A stretch of DNA of 39,736 bases from Chitinophagaceae bacterium (GTDB taxonomy: Bacteria > Bacteroidota > Bacteroidia > Chitinophagales > REEL01), in assembly GCA_007695095.1 (NCBI GenBank), contig REEL01000079.1, forward strand, positions 1 through 39,736, given 5' to 3'. Positions within the stretch are counted from its first letter, which is position 1. Every line of letters begins with the position of its first letter. Below are positions 10,074 to 18,920 of the stretch, one piece after another. Under the pieces are notes generated by a model. The model ran no database searches. It had not been told where the DNA came from and saw only the letters and a program-made list of their open reading frames with translations. Made by a program: the position numbers and the translations under genes.

Positions 10074-10118
10074 TTGCCCATGATTTAGGATGCGAACAAC
10101 ATAACGAGAAACAGCTTG

Positions 10119-10472
10119 TTATGATGCTTTATTATTAATTTTTTTATCGGCTTTTTTTAATTCTTCATCTATTTGTCCGTTAAGAGTATGCCAAAACATA
10201 ACAAAGTCGGATCCCAGGCTGTAAAGTGGATAAGTAAAAGTTGCAGGTTTATTTTTTTCAAAGAAAAAGTGACCGACCCAGGCAAAGCCGTAACCTACAA
10301 AAGGCAGTAATATCAAAAGCCAGTAATTGGAAAAAATAAATGCAGAAAACAAAAGCACAAAAAACAGCAAAGTGCCTGTAAAATGAAGTTCCCTGCAAAC
10401 AGAATCTGAATGTTCCGTAAGGTAATAGGGGTAGAATTCCCAAAAACTTTTATATTTTTTTTCTTCACCCAT
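10119..10472 (-). CDS. Mpo1-like (DUF962) membrane protein
   Basis: A small polytopic protein of 117 residues from the ATG at 10472; a GTG two codons further upstream is less likely. The family pattern is clear: FWEFYPYYLTEHSD, then CRELHFTGT, GYGFAWVGHFFFEKNKPATF, and YPLYSLGSDFVMFW. Conserved histidines in the EH, LHF and GHF motifs match DUF962/Mpo1-like proteins; yeast Mpo1 is an Fe(II)-dependent dioxygenase in fatty acid alpha-oxidation. Two or three membrane segments are visible (about 32-70). Activity in bacteria is not established. It lies 21 bases after mrpG and may be read through from the mrp operon. Confidence 0.88.
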   Translation of the reverse strand: MGEEKKYKSFWEFYPYYLTEHSDSVCRELHFTGTLLFFVLLFSAFIFSNYWLLILLPFVGYGFAWVGHFFFEKNKPATFTYPLYSLGSDFVMFWHTLNGQIDEELKKADKKINNKAS

Positions 10473-10493
10473 CAACACTAATTTACAAAAAAC

Positions 10494-10904
10494 TTATTTA
10501 TTTTTCTCTTTTTCTATTTCCTTCTGTCTCTCTATTTCTTTTTCTTTATCTCTTTCTATTGATTTTATTTTTTTCATGTCGTTATCGAAATCATCATGGA
10601 ATGTTTGATTCCAGAGTTTTGCCCCATCTCTATATGCAGTTAATCCAATAACATGAGCAGCGACGGAAAGCGAGAATAAAAGAAAGAGTATCAGTCCGAA
10701 GACTTTTAGCATGATAATGGTATCATTAAAATGTATCACCACTGCTGTCATAATCGCCCCAACACCCATAGTAACGGCTTTAGTCACAACAGACATGCGT
10801 GTATAAGTATCCGGCATAGTAAGAATTCCAAGTCCGGCAATAGAAATAAAGCCAACACCGATTAGTACCAGTAAAAGAATTAAAATTTCAGCGACTACTA
10901 TCAT
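10494..10904 (-). CDS. mrpG: Multisubunit Na+/H+ antiporter subunit G (MrpG/MnhG)
   Basis: A 136-residue protein with three membrane helices. The family motif GLGILTMPDTYTRM is followed by the second and third helices and AHVIGLTAYRDG. MrpG is a small subunit of the Mrp cation/proton antiporter complex in the inner membrane, supporting Na+ and pH homeostasis. After the core, the last ~33 residues are an unusual highly charged Lys/Glu/Arg tail that probably forms a cytoplasmic helix. The start overlaps the 3' end of mrpF by 17 bases, showing translational coupling. Confidence 0.92.
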   Translation of the reverse strand: MIVVAEILILLLVLIGVGFISIAGLGILTMPDTYTRMSVVTKAVTMGVGAIMTAVVIHFNDTIIMLKVFGLILFLLFSLSVAAHVIGLTAYRDGAKLWNQTFHDDFDNDMKKIKSIERDKEKEIERQKEIEKEKNK

Positions 10905-11172
10905 CTCCGGATCCTTTGTTGATATAAAATGAGAAAGCTATGGCACCGATAAAGACAACCAAAGACAAAATTAAAACTACATCTATATAAGCTTTATTAT
11001 TTGAAACCATTGAGAAGACACCTAAAAAGCCGATTACCATACAAGTTAGAACATCAAATGCAGTTACTCTGTCTGCAAGATGAGGACCTCTAATGAGTCG
11101 TATTATTACAAAAATAGAGGTAATCGCCATTAGCAACATGAAAATAACAAGTATGATTTCAAAATAGGTCAT
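10888..11172 (-). CDS. mrpF: Multisubunit Na+/H+ antiporter subunit F (MrpF/MnhF)
   Basis: A 94-residue protein with three predicted membrane helices. The conserved RLIRGPHLADRVTAFDVL motif after the first helix is diagnostic of MrpF/MnhF. It is a structural subunit of the Mrp antiporter. The gene overlaps mrpG by 17 bases and starts 3 bases after the mrpE stop, so the genes form one transcript. Confidence 0.95.
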   Translation of the reverse strand: MTYFEIILVIFMLLMAITSIFVIIRLIRGPHLADRVTAFDVLTCMVIGFLGVFSMVSNNKAYIDVVLILSLVVFIGAIAFSFYINKGSGDDSSR

Positions 11173-11175
11173 ATT

Positions 11176-11736
11176 CTAATCGGATAGTTCTTTTAGTTTA
11201 TCTACAAAATTTTCATTGATTTCCTCTCTTGCATCATTTAAAACATCTTCAACAGAGTTAACTTCAGAGCGTTTTTTTCTGAAATACATTTCATGAATAT
11301 ACATAGAGTATTTGGTTTCTGTATCTATTTTTTCTGCATCCGGTAAAAAGTTTTCTCTTACAATCAGGCATAGGGTTCCCGGAGTAAAAGTAATTAGAAT
11401 GCCAAGAGCTACTATATCTCTTTCTTTTTCGAAATCTAAATCTAATCGCATTAGTGCAGGACGGGTTTTTATATCCGTAACGTTAATTACATCTTTGGCA
11501 ACCCGGATATTTGAAATAATTACTTGTTTTAGAATAACGACCAAAAACCTTAAAAAAACAGGTATTTTATAGAAATAACGGGGACTGTAGAAATATGCAG
11601 GCAGATAAATCGCTAAAAAACTGAAAAAAAATACAATTAAAAAAACCAAAGGTTTTGTCAAATCCCAGGGAGCGCTTTCACCTACAAAATAAGTTAAGTT
11701 TAGCGCCAGAATTATATTTAATATCAGTAATTGCAT
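11176..11736 (-). CDS. mrpE: Multisubunit Na+/H+ antiporter subunit E (MrpE/MnhE)
   Basis: A 186-residue protein. Two or three hydrophobic N-terminal segments are followed by the typical cytoplasmic domain with ANVxxAK-like 'SNIRVAKDV', 'ALGILITFTPGTL' and a C-terminal MYIHEMYF stretch. MrpE is needed for assembly and full activity of Mrp antiporters. It is immediately adjacent to mrpD (no gap) and 3 bases from mrpF. The C-terminal ~40 residues are charged and poorly conserved. Confidence 0.93.
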   Translation of the reverse strand: MQLLILNIILALNLTYFVGESAPWDLTKPLVFLIVFFFSFLAIYLPAYFYSPRYFYKIPVFLRFLVVILKQVIISNIRVAKDVINVTDIKTRPALMRLDLDFEKERDIVALGILITFTPGTLCLIVRENFLPDAEKIDTETKYSMYIHEMYFRKKRSEVNSVEDVLNDAREEINENFVDKLKELSD

Positions 11737-13260
11737 TTAGTTTGCAGGTTTAGTTACATTTTCAAAATAAATAGCCGGATTCGAAATTTGTTCAGCTGCT
11801 TTTGCAGATACCTGATACAATGGTTCAGCATATAGTCCGATAAATAAAACAACAACAGTTAAAATAATCAGCGGTACCCACATTTTAGTCAATCCGTTTA
11901 CAGGCATAGTGACTAACGGTTCTTCTGTTTCATCTATTTTGTTCTTAAATACAGGCAACTTCTTCCAGAAGACTTCATTCCATATTTTTGTCATGGAATA
12001 AAGGGTAAACAAAGATACACCTAAAGATACAGCAATTATAAAGTATTGTTCAGCTTCAAGTCCGGCCTTAACCAGAATAAACTTTCCCCAAAACCCTGAA
12101 AAAGGCGGTAATCCGGCTAATGACATAGCCAATATAAAAAAGACGATGGACAGCCATGGGTTTTTTAAATAAAAGCCACCCAGCTTTTTTAAGTCATAGG
12201 TATTATTGTATTTATAAACTATCCCGGCAACTAAAAAAAGTGAAGACTTTACCAAAATGTTGTGAACAATAAAAAAAACAACCCCCGTAAAAGCCAAAGG
12301 GGTAAAAATGGCTAAACCCATGAGCATGTACCCAATCTGACTAATTATATGAAAGGATAGTAAACGCCTGAATTCAAACTGTACTGCGGCTCCCAGTACC
12401 CCGACAACCATAGTTAAGCCACTTATGGTCAAAATGATTGTTTTCGTAAAAATCGGGTCATGCGTAAAAATCAGAGTAAATACTCTAACCATCGCATAGA
12501 TGCCTACTTTTGTTAATAAACCTGCAAAAATTGCTGAAATTGCTATCGGCGGGGTGTGATAGGATGCAGGAAGCCAAAAGAACAGAGGGAAGACCGCAGC
12601 TTTAATTCCAAAGGACACAAAAAAGAAAACTCCGGCTAATGAAAGCCTTCCCGGAGCATCTATATTTATAGCCTTTTGGTGTAAATCTGCAAAATTTAAA
12701 CTTCCGGTGATGCTGTATATGGTTCCAACTCCTGCCAAAAAAATAGCAGAAGCTATAAAGTTTAAGGTTACATACTTAATGGCTCCTTCCAGCTGGTCTC
12801 TTTTTCCACCCAAAGCCAATAAGACAAAAGAAGAAATCAGCATGATTTCAAACCATACATAAAGGTTAAAAATGTCTGTAGTTAAAAATGCTCCAATGAT
12901 ACCAAATATGAGAAAGTGCCACAAAGCAAAAAATCCGTAGCTTTTCCGGTTTTCATCCATAGCGGAAGATGCATACATAACCGCACAGGCGCTTAAGAGC
13001 GTCGAGGTAAGGATTAAAATTACACTGAAGTAATCTGCGGCAAAGAGAATTCCAAAGGGAAACTGCCACCCCCCCAAGCCTACTACTACATAATCATGGA
13101 TAGTGACCTGATGAAACAGAAGAATTGCAGAAGCAAAAGTAAGTATACTTCCGACTGTTGAAATGTAATTCTGAACATTGGGCTTGCCCCAAAAAATTAA
13201 ACAACTGATAGCTGTTAATAAGGGCAGGAATAATGTTGTTAATAAAACTATATAATCCAT
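11737..13260 (-). CDS. mrpD: Multisubunit Na+/H+ antiporter subunit D (MrpD/MnhD)
   Basis: A 507-residue, ~14-helix membrane protein of the complex I NuoL/M/N-like antiporter family (Proton_antipo_M). The functional Glu of MrpD is in FNLYVWFEI (Glu138) and the conserved Lys in GIKAAVFPLFFWLP (about residue 220). The start is taken at the ATG at 13260; the TTG two codons upstream is less likely. It is the first gene of the visible mrpDEFG run. The genes normally upstream (mrpA, mrpB, mrpC) are absent: the next gene upstream is an unrelated DUF3137 protein on the same strand, 102 bases away. A promoter for mrpD must lie in that gap. Confidence 0.95.
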   Translation of the reverse strand: MDYIVLLTTLFLPLLTAISCLIFWGKPNVQNYISTVGSILTFASAILLFHQVTIHDYVVVGLGGWQFPFGILFAADYFSVILILTSTLLSACAVMYASSAMDENRKSYGFFALWHFLIFGIIGAFLTTDIFNLYVWFEIMLISSFVLLALGGKRDQLEGAIKYVTLNFIASAIFLAGVGTIYSITGSLNFADLHQKAINIDAPGRLSLAGVFFFVSFGIKAAVFPLFFWLPASYHTPPIAISAIFAGLLTKVGIYAMVRVFTLIFTHDPIFTKTIILTISGLTMVVGVLGAAVQFEFRRLLSFHIISQIGYMLMGLAIFTPLAFTGVVFFIVHNILVKSSLFLVAGIVYKYNNTYDLKKLGGFYLKNPWLSIVFFILAMSLAGLPPFSGFWGKFILVKAGLEAEQYFIIAVSLGVSLFTLYSMTKIWNEVFWKKLPVFKNKIDETEEPLVTMPVNGLTKMWVPLIILTVVVLFIGLYAEPLYQVSAKAAEQISNPAIYFENVTKPAN

Positions 13261-13361
13261 TAGCAAACTCTTTGTTCGAGTGGTGCAAATTTCTTAAATT
13301 ATTACCAAACTTTTTGATTATTCCGTAAAATCAGCTAAAACTTAAATTTATTTTTAAATAC

Positions 13362-14309
13362 TTAGACTTTTGTCCATATCCGGGTATTCAGATTAAACTC
13401 CTCTACAACAGATATTGCCAGATATAAATCCTCATAATATTCCTTGATATGGTCAATGTTAACCAGTGAGCTGAAAAGGGATGGTTCAAACAAATCTTTG
13501 CTCATGCTGATGGCGATATTAATACTTGCATTTGTAAAAGAAATGCTAAAAGGCCTCCTGGGATTTTGTTCCCGAAAGTCTTTAATATACTGCATCATGG
13601 AAGGAGTTAGCAGGTAGAAAGCTTCTGTTCTTACGGAAGCATATACATTAAAAGCTTTATTGAACTCAACATCCTCCATTTTTACCGAAGATGGTCTGGA
13701 AATAGATTGTGATAATCGACTCAGTCCCGAAAAAATACCCATTGAGCTATTGGGCATAACAAAAGTTTCTCCCTCAAAATTTTTATTAAAATCCGCAATT
13801 AAAAACAAGCCTTTAAAAATAGTGGAATAAGTAGTGCGACCCTTACTGTCAGTTCGTTTTTGCTGAGCAAACACTTCCGAGAACCGAATTGCCGTTTTGT
13901 CTATTTTGCCCCAGACTAAATCATCTCCCTTATATTTATTCGGATAGGTGCTAAAAAGTTTACTGTTAATAAAGTCGTTTTTAGGGATGCTTCTAGCCGG
14001 GTCATATTGAAGAGTGCTGTCAATAAAGTGAATAAGCTTTCTTACTATATCATTTTTAAAGCTTTTTTTCAGTTTATTGAATATCGGAACGGTTGCTATC
14101 GCCATTGCAATTATCCCTATAAATATAATCCCGAAAATGACAATAGCCTCAGCATAGCCCAAAACCAAAACCAATAAAATAAGTCCTATAATGCTTAAAA
14201 AAATGCGTAACCCCCGGCTGAATATTTTTTTTCTTTTAGCTTCCAGTTTTTCCAGATCAGCTTTTAAATCCTGTTCATAGAAATTTTCGAACTCCTGAAT
14301 ATTTTTCAT
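13362..14309 (-). CDS. DUF3137 domain membrane protein
   Basis: A 315-residue protein with an N-terminal amphipathic/charged helix (1-35) and two close membrane helices (about 34-75). A large soluble domain follows with the DUF3137 features: FKGLFLIADFNKNFEG, a middle VEFNKAFNVYAS, and EAFYLLTPSMMQYI. DUF3137 proteins are conserved in many bacteria and have no known role. The gene starts 4 bases after the AlkD-like gene on the same strand, so both are co-transcribed. The family call is good; function is unknown. Confidence 0.85.
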   Translation of the reverse strand: MKNIQEFENFYEQDLKADLEKLEAKRKKIFSRGLRIFLSIIGLILLVLVLGYAEAIVIFGIIFIGIIAMAIATVPIFNKLKKSFKNDIVRKLIHFIDSTLQYDPARSIPKNDFINSKLFSTYPNKYKGDDLVWGKIDKTAIRFSEVFAQQKRTDSKGRTTYSTIFKGLFLIADFNKNFEGETFVMPNSSMGIFSGLSRLSQSISRPSSVKMEDVEFNKAFNVYASVRTEAFYLLTPSMMQYIKDFREQNPRRPFSISFTNASINIAISMSKDLFEPSLFSSLVNIDHIKEYYEDLYLAISVVEEFNLNTRIWTKV

Positions 14310-14313
14310 ACAC

Positions 14314-14991
14314 TTAACTTTTTAAATGTTTTAAGGCTTCTTTTCGACTTAAGTTACTAAGTTCAACTTTTTCACAAAATTGAACAACCCATGTAGGGTT
14401 TGTTTTGGCATATTCTCTTAAAACCCAACCAATTGCTTTTCGAATAAAAAACTCTTTGGAATGCTGATGCCTCAAAATATATTTTTCAAGCAGCTCAGTG
14501 TTTGTGGATTCCTTATACTTTAGTTGAAAAAGTATGCTGCTTCTTTGCAACCAGATGTTATTACTTTTATTCCAATTTCCGGTTTTTTCTGTTATCAGTG
14601 CAGGAAATTTTTTAAAAAAAGATCCGCTTAAATTGCTACTCAGGTAATCAACAGTGTCCCACCATGAGCGGTTTGTAATCATAAACTCTATAGATCTTAA
14701 ACTGTTTTCAGTCCAATTCTTTTCCATTTTTTTCATAATTTCCATAGCAAAATAGTGACATTCACGCTGGGGCAATTCGAATAGTGATTCGATAACCTGT
14801 TCTGTGTCATCTAATTCAGGAAGTCCGTGTTGTTTGATAAAAGCTCTGTCAAGCTTTCTTCTATCGGGGTGTCTGATTCCAAAAAAATCAAAATGGTTTC
14901 TCATGTATTTAGACATACTTTCTGCCTGAATAGGATGCCGGTGTTTTTCATAAAAGGCTGCTAATGTATTTGCATAGTAGTGCATGAGCAT
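14314..14991 (-). CDS. DNA alkylation repair protein, AlkD-like (first of two)
   Basis: A 225-residue all-helical HEAT-like repeat protein of the AlkD/DNA_alkylation family (PF08713). Features seen include FFGIRHPDRRKL near residue 36-47, the EIMKKMEKNW repeat helix, SWWDTVDYLS (the Trp-rich DNA-binding helix), and the C-terminal RKAIGWVLREYAKTNP. AlkD-type glycosylases excise alkylated bases such as 3- and 7-alkylpurines without base flipping. Two in-frame ATGs are possible (14991 or 14985). It follows hpt after a 72-base gap holding hairpins and is coupled to the DUF3137 gene. A second, different AlkD-family gene is at 27009. Confidence 0.92.
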   Translation of the reverse strand: MLMHYYANTLAAFYEKHRHPIQAESMSKYMRNHFDFFGIRHPDRRKLDRAFIKQHGLPELDDTEQVIESLFELPQRECHYFAMEIMKKMEKNWTENSLRSIEFMITNRSWWDTVDYLSSNLSGSFFKKFPALITEKTGNWNKSNNIWLQRSSILFQLKYKESTNTELLEKYILRHQHSKEFFIRKAIGWVLREYAKTNPTWVVQFCEKVELSNLSRKEALKHLKS

Positions 14992-15017
14992 ATCTATTAG
15001 AAGTAACTATTTTAGTA

Positions 15018-15055
15018 TTAAGAAAAACCTTAAGCAGGAAAAAAAATCATCCTGC
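15018..15055 (-). terminator. Paired hairpins between hpt and the AlkD-like gene
   Basis: Two adjacent stem-loops: GCAGGA/TCCTGC (15034-15039/15050-15055) and TTAAG/CTTAA (15018-15022/15029-15033). On the minus strand they follow the hpt stop and contain T-runs in their loops, but no clean T-tract follows the first stem. They may partially terminate hpt transcription. Confidence 0.35.
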
Positions 15056-15063
15056 AAAAAAAA

Positions 15064-15609
15064 TCATTTTAGTTGGTAAATAGATTTCAGATTTCTTCCA
15101 TAACCATCATAATCCAATCCGTAACCTACTACGAAACGATTTGGAATTTCAAAACCGATATAGTCCGCTTTTATATCCACTTGTAAAGACTCTGGTTTAA
15201 TCAAAAGGCTGCAAATTGAGATACTTTTCGGTTCATTTGCTTTAATAACCGGTAAAAACTTTTTAAGAGTAAAGCCTGTGTCTATAATATCTTCTATAAT
15301 AATTACGTGCCTGTCTTTTACGTTTGTATCCAGACCAAGTAGTGTCAAAACCTTACCACTGGATTGTGTGCCTATGTATGAGGCTAATTTTACAAAAGTG
15401 ATTTCAGAGTTAATATGCAACTGCTTCATCAGGTCCGCGGCAAACATAAAAGAGCCATTTAAAACAGCAATGAAAACCGGATTTTTATCCTTAAAGTCTT
15501 CAGAAAGTTGCACTGCAATATTTTTAACTCTTGCTAATATAGTTTCTTCAGATAAGTAAGGAATAAATTCTTTATCTTTTACTTGTATGGACAGTTTTTC
15601 ATTACTCAT
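15064..15609 (-). CDS. hpt: Hypoxanthine phosphoribosyltransferase
   Basis: A 181-residue cytoplasmic purine-salvage enzyme that converts hypoxanthine (and usually guanine) plus PRPP to IMP or GMP. The PRPP-binding loop VIIIEDIIDTG (residues 102-112), the NGSFMFAADL segment (51-60) and the C-terminal FVVGYGLDYDGYGRNL are all typical of bacterial HPRT. Its ATG overlaps the stop of the upstream LysM glucosaminidase gene by one base (TAATG), so translation is coupled. Confidence 0.96.
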   Translation of the reverse strand: MSNEKLSIQVKDKEFIPYLSEETILARVKNIAVQLSEDFKDKNPVFIAVLNGSFMFAADLMKQLHINSEITFVKLASYIGTQSSGKVLTLLGLDTNVKDRHVIIIEDIIDTGFTLKKFLPVIKANEPKSISICSLLIKPESLQVDIKADYIGFEIPNRFVVGYGLDYDGYGRNLKSIYQLK

Positions 15610-17471
15610 TATTCTTTTATCCTGATTTGTTTTCCAACGCTGAGGTTGTCAGACTGAAGGTTATTCCATTGCCTGATTTGGTTTACGGTTACATTATATT
15701 TTCGAGATATAGAAAACAGGGTTTCGCCGCGCTCAACGGTATGATATTTATTTGTATCCTGATTTGTTTGAGTAGGCGTTGCAGTTCTTTCTGAAGTAAC
15801 TTCTTTATGACCAACTACTAAACGCTGCCCTACGGAAAGAGCATTATTTGACAAGTTGTTCCATTTATTCAGGTTTTCAACACTGACATTATACTTTCTT
15901 GAAATAGCAAAAAGTGTTTCGCCTGCCGTCACGGTATGCGTAATTTTTTCAGTGACGGTAGTCGTTTCTGTTGCCGGTCTGCTTTGCTGTGTTTGATGTT
16001 GCGTTTGAGTTTGAGGCTCAGCAGCGGATTCAGCCTTTTTAGAAATAACTAATCTGTCTCCCGGGCTAATCGAGGCACCATCTAATCGATTTAGTGCTTG
16101 TAATTCATTAACGGGAACATCATACTTTCTTGAAATGGCAAAAAGCGTTTCTCCGGCAGCCACAACGTGATAAACAGTTTCCTTTTGCTCATCCGACGTA
16201 GCACTTGATTGCGTTTCATCCTGAGGAATTCTCGGACCGGGCTGGCTTTCAACCAAATCTTCCAGGTTTTCATCGGACATGGTAACCTCTTCAAGCTCTT
16301 CTTCAATATGGCTTTCCGTATCTTCAACAGTGGTTTCAGGAGCGGCAGCTTCCACTCTTTCTTCGTTCACCGAAGAGGAAATAACCTCTCTTTTATCTGT
16401 TTGATCCGGTTCAGTAATACTAATAAATATTTCAGGTCTTCTCTCTTCTCTTGCCAAAGGTTTATCCTTAATTTTTTCTTCGGCCTTTTCAGCAGTAAGC
16501 TGTATTTGTTTAACCTCTTCTTCTGTTCTTAGTTTAGGTGTTTCATGTCTTCTTCCTCTTAAAACCAATCGTTCGCCCGTTGCGGCCTCATCCCCTTCGT
16601 CCATTCTATTTCTCCTTAACAAGCGGTTTAAACGAATACCTTGCTTTTGAGAAATGCTCCACATGTCTTCATTATCTTTGACTATATGAAAGCGGTCATT
16701 GCCTCTTCTTCTTTTAGGTTGCAGATAAACCCTTTCTCCTGCATTTAAAGAGTACTCATCATCAGAACTTAAATCATTATATCTCAAAAGCCTGTTAAGC
16801 CTTACCCCATGAGCCATTGCAATATCAAAATAGGTTTCCCCGGCTTGCGCAACTACAGTTTTAATATTATTGAAGGTGAATATTTGGTCTGCATAATCCT
16901 CTATAGTTTTAGAGCGATCCGTTTCCGATGCCTGTAATCTGGTGGTTCCTTCACTATCTAGCAGGTGCAAATTTCTTTCTTCTATAAGACGGATTAACAA
17001 ATTTGCATAATTGGGGTTGGTTGCGTAACCGGCTCTTTGAAGACCTCTGGCCCAGTTTTTATAATCTTTTGGACTTAAATCAAACAGAAAAGAATAGCGT
17101 GGTCGAGTGGTTAAAAACTCACTATGGTCTTTAAAAGAATCTTCTACTCTTCTGTATTTTCGGAAACATTCATTTGCTTCGTCATCATCCATTCTGACAG
17201 ATGGACCGGTCCACCCAACATGGCACTTTATTCCAAAATGATTGTTTGCTGTTGTTGCAAGCTGGCTGTTACCAAAACCGGATTCTAAAATAGCTTGAGC
17301 CATTTTTATACTGGCCGGAATTCCGGTTCTTTCCATTTCTTTTACTGCCAAAGGGCTGTATGTTTCAATATACTGCTCCATTGAAATACGACGCAGCTCC
17401 ACCTGAGCATTTGTATACCCGGTGTTGAATAAAATAAATCCGAAAATAAAAACTTGTAAAACCTTTCTCAT
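15609..17471 (-). CDS. Exported N-acetylglucosaminidase with five LysM modules
   Basis: A 620-residue cell-wall hydrolase. A signal peptide (1-22, TNAQ) is followed by a GH73/FlgJ-type glucosaminidase domain (about 30-175) with the catalytic-region motif AQAILESGFGNSQLA and ATTANNHFGIKC. Five LysM-like modules follow: two degenerate ones at about 207-255 and 260-310, a linker of ~120 residues rich in Glu/Thr/Ser, then three close copies of 'GETLFAISRKYNV' type ending at residue 620. LysM binds peptidoglycan; the enzyme cleaves it in the periplasm, most likely in cell division or remodelling. It is the first gene of a minus-strand cluster with hpt. Confidence 0.93.
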   Translation of the reverse strand: MRKVLQVFIFGFILFNTGYTNAQVELRRISMEQYIETYSPLAVKEMERTGIPASIKMAQAILESGFGNSQLATTANNHFGIKCHVGWTGPSVRMDDDEANECFRKYRRVEDSFKDHSEFLTTRPRYSFLFDLSPKDYKNWARGLQRAGYATNPNYANLLIRLIEERNLHLLDSEGTTRLQASETDRSKTIEDYADQIFTFNNIKTVVAQAGETYFDIAMAHGVRLNRLLRYNDLSSDDEYSLNAGERVYLQPKRRRGNDRFHIVKDNEDMWSISQKQGIRLNRLLRRNRMDEGDEAATGERLVLRGRRHETPKLRTEEEVKQIQLTAEKAEEKIKDKPLAREERRPEIFISITEPDQTDKREVISSSVNEERVEAAAPETTVEDTESHIEEELEEVTMSDENLEDLVESQPGPRIPQDETQSSATSDEQKETVYHVVAAGETLFAISRKYDVPVNELQALNRLDGASISPGDRLVISKKAESAAEPQTQTQHQTQQSRPATETTTVTEKITHTVTAGETLFAISRKYNVSVENLNKWNNLSNNALSVGQRLVVGHKEVTSERTATPTQTNQDTNKYHTVERGETLFSISRKYNVTVNQIRQWNNLQSDNLSVGKQIRIKE

Positions 17472-17493
17472 GTTTAGTAAACATTTTAATGTT

Positions 17494-17501
17494 CAAAAGT
17501 A
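17494..17501 (-). promoter_or_regulatory. Candidate promoter -7 element
   Basis: Reads TACTTTTG on the minus strand, matching the Bacteroidota TAnnTTTG element, 22 bases before the glucosaminidase start. No clear TTTG -33 element is seen at the right spacing, so support is partial. Confidence 0.3.
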
Positions 17502-17596
17502 TTAAAAATAACTCTAACCGTATTGATTTATTATCACCAACAACTTACTCTATGCCCTAAATAGTATACGATTTGTAAAATTGACTAAGTAAGATT

Positions 17597-18004
17597 TTAG
17601 GAAAAGCTAAATTTTACAGCCTGAATCGCTTCCGGATGCAGAGATAAAGCAACGGGACAGTTTTTAGCAGCATTTTCCAGCATTTTTTTATCTTTTTCCG
17701 ATAAATTTTCCCCTTTTATGTTCAAAAATACTTCAATCTTAGAAATTCGTCTTGGCTCAGCAGCCATATGTTTATGAACATCTGCTTTAATTTCTGAGAC
17801 GGCTAAATCCTTTTCCTGAATTAAAATACCCATGATTGTGATCATACAGTTAGCCAGCGAAGTAGCGGCTAAGTCTGTTGGAGAGAAAGCTTCACCCTTC
17901 CCTTTGTTGTCCGTAGGTGCATCAGTCAGGATTTTGGAACCACTTTTCAGGTGCAAAGATTCGCAACGAAGGTTTTTTGTATAAGTAACCCTTGATATTA
18001 ACAT
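17597..18004 (-). CDS. OsmC/Ohr family protein
   Basis: A 135-residue cytoplasmic protein of the OsmC superfamily. The two conserved redox cysteines are Cys53 in SLANCMITIM and Cys116 in AAKNCPVALSLHP. OsmC and Ohr proteins reduce organic hydroperoxides; this short version with a 'SPTDLAATSLANC' centre is the general OsmC form common in Bacteroidota. It lies between the glucosaminidase gene and a divergent outer-membrane protein gene and appears to be transcribed alone. Confidence 0.93.
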   Translation of the reverse strand: MLISRVTYTKNLRCESLHLKSGSKILTDAPTDNKGKGEAFSPTDLAATSLANCMITIMGILIQEKDLAVSEIKADVHKHMAAEPRRISKIEVFLNIKGENLSEKDKKMLENAAKNCPVALSLHPEAIQAVKFSFS

Positions 18005-18133
18005 TTTTTTTCGGTAAAAATAAGACTTTAAATTAAGTATAAGCAGAGCAAAAACTTTTTAAGTTTATTTCTTATTTTTGAATATTGAAACAATTTTCAT
18101 TTCTCTTCCGTTGTTTAATGTAATTCAGCCAAT

Positions 18134-18916
18134 ATGTTTTTAAAAAAAGGTTTTTGTTCGGCTATATTTTTTTTAATTATCCCTTTTTTTGCATTAAGCC
18201 AAAGCCGGGGTAATCCAACCGAGATTTTGTATAATAACGAAAGAAGCGGAGGAGCATCTATTTCTACAAATGGCTGGTCTGTATTTTACGAAACGGGAAA
18301 AATACAAACGATAAATTCTACAAGAATATGGTCTTTCGAGTTTGCTCAATTGAAGCATGCTAAAGAAAGAAAACAACCCGCAGAGCTTACTTTTACCGGT
18401 TCTTTTTTTGAAAACAAAAGAGATTTTTTCTATGGTAAACAAAATAACTTTTACACCTTTCGGGTAGGTTACGGCTTTAAAAGAATGTTGGGAGATCGTG
18501 CCAATAAGAGTGGGGTAAGGGTTTCTTACACTTATATGGGAGGGCTTAGCTTAGGTATCTTAAAGCCTTATTATCTTAATTTGGTTTACCAAAATAGAGA
18601 CACACAAAACCGATTTGAAATAAGGCCGGAAAGGTACACCGATGAAAATGCAGCAAAGTATCTGGATTGGTTTTCAATAAGTGGAGCAAGCCCTTTTCGA
18701 TATGGCCTGAATGAGATAGAGCCGGTTCCCGGAGTTTTTGGAAGAGTTGGTTTACACTTTGACTGGGCTGCGATGGATGAGTTTATTACAGCCCTAGAAC
18801 TGGGTGTTAATTTGGATGTTTTCTATAAAAACATTCCAATCATGATTACTGAGGATAATAAACCTTACTTTTTAGGAGGTTATTTACAATTAAAATTTGG
18901 AAAGAGAACTAATTAA
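18134..18916 (+). CDS. Outer-membrane beta-barrel protein of unknown function, upstream of lipA
   Basis: A 260-residue protein with a signal peptide (1-22, ending FALSQ). The mature part is beta-strand-rich with frequent aromatic residues. A final strand ([11 protein letters not shown]) suggests an outer-membrane barrel. I do not recognise a named family. '[30 protein letters not shown]' hints at repeated transmembrane strands. The stop is 4 bases before the lipA ATG, so both share a transcript, although no functional tie is evident. A TATTTTTG motif at 18073 could be a -7 element, but without a clear -33 element. Confidence 0.7.
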   Translation: MFLKKGFCSAIFFLIIPFFALSQSRGNPTEILYNNERSGGASISTNGWSVFYETGKIQTINSTRIWSFEFAQLKHAKERKQPAELTFTGSFFENKRDFFYGKQNNFYTFRVGYGFKRMLGDRANKSGVRVSYTYMGGLSLGILKPYYLNLVYQNRDTQNRFEIRPERYTDENAAKYLDWFSISGASPFRYGLNEIEPVPGVFGRVGLHFDWAAMDEFITALELGVNLDVFYKNIPIMITEDNKPYFLGGYLQLKFGKRTN

Positions 18917-18920
18917 TATA

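Noticed and set aside
18897-18920. TTG-led extension of LipA
   Set aside because: It lies inside the previous gene, and the ATG at 18921 gives the standard LipA N terminus.
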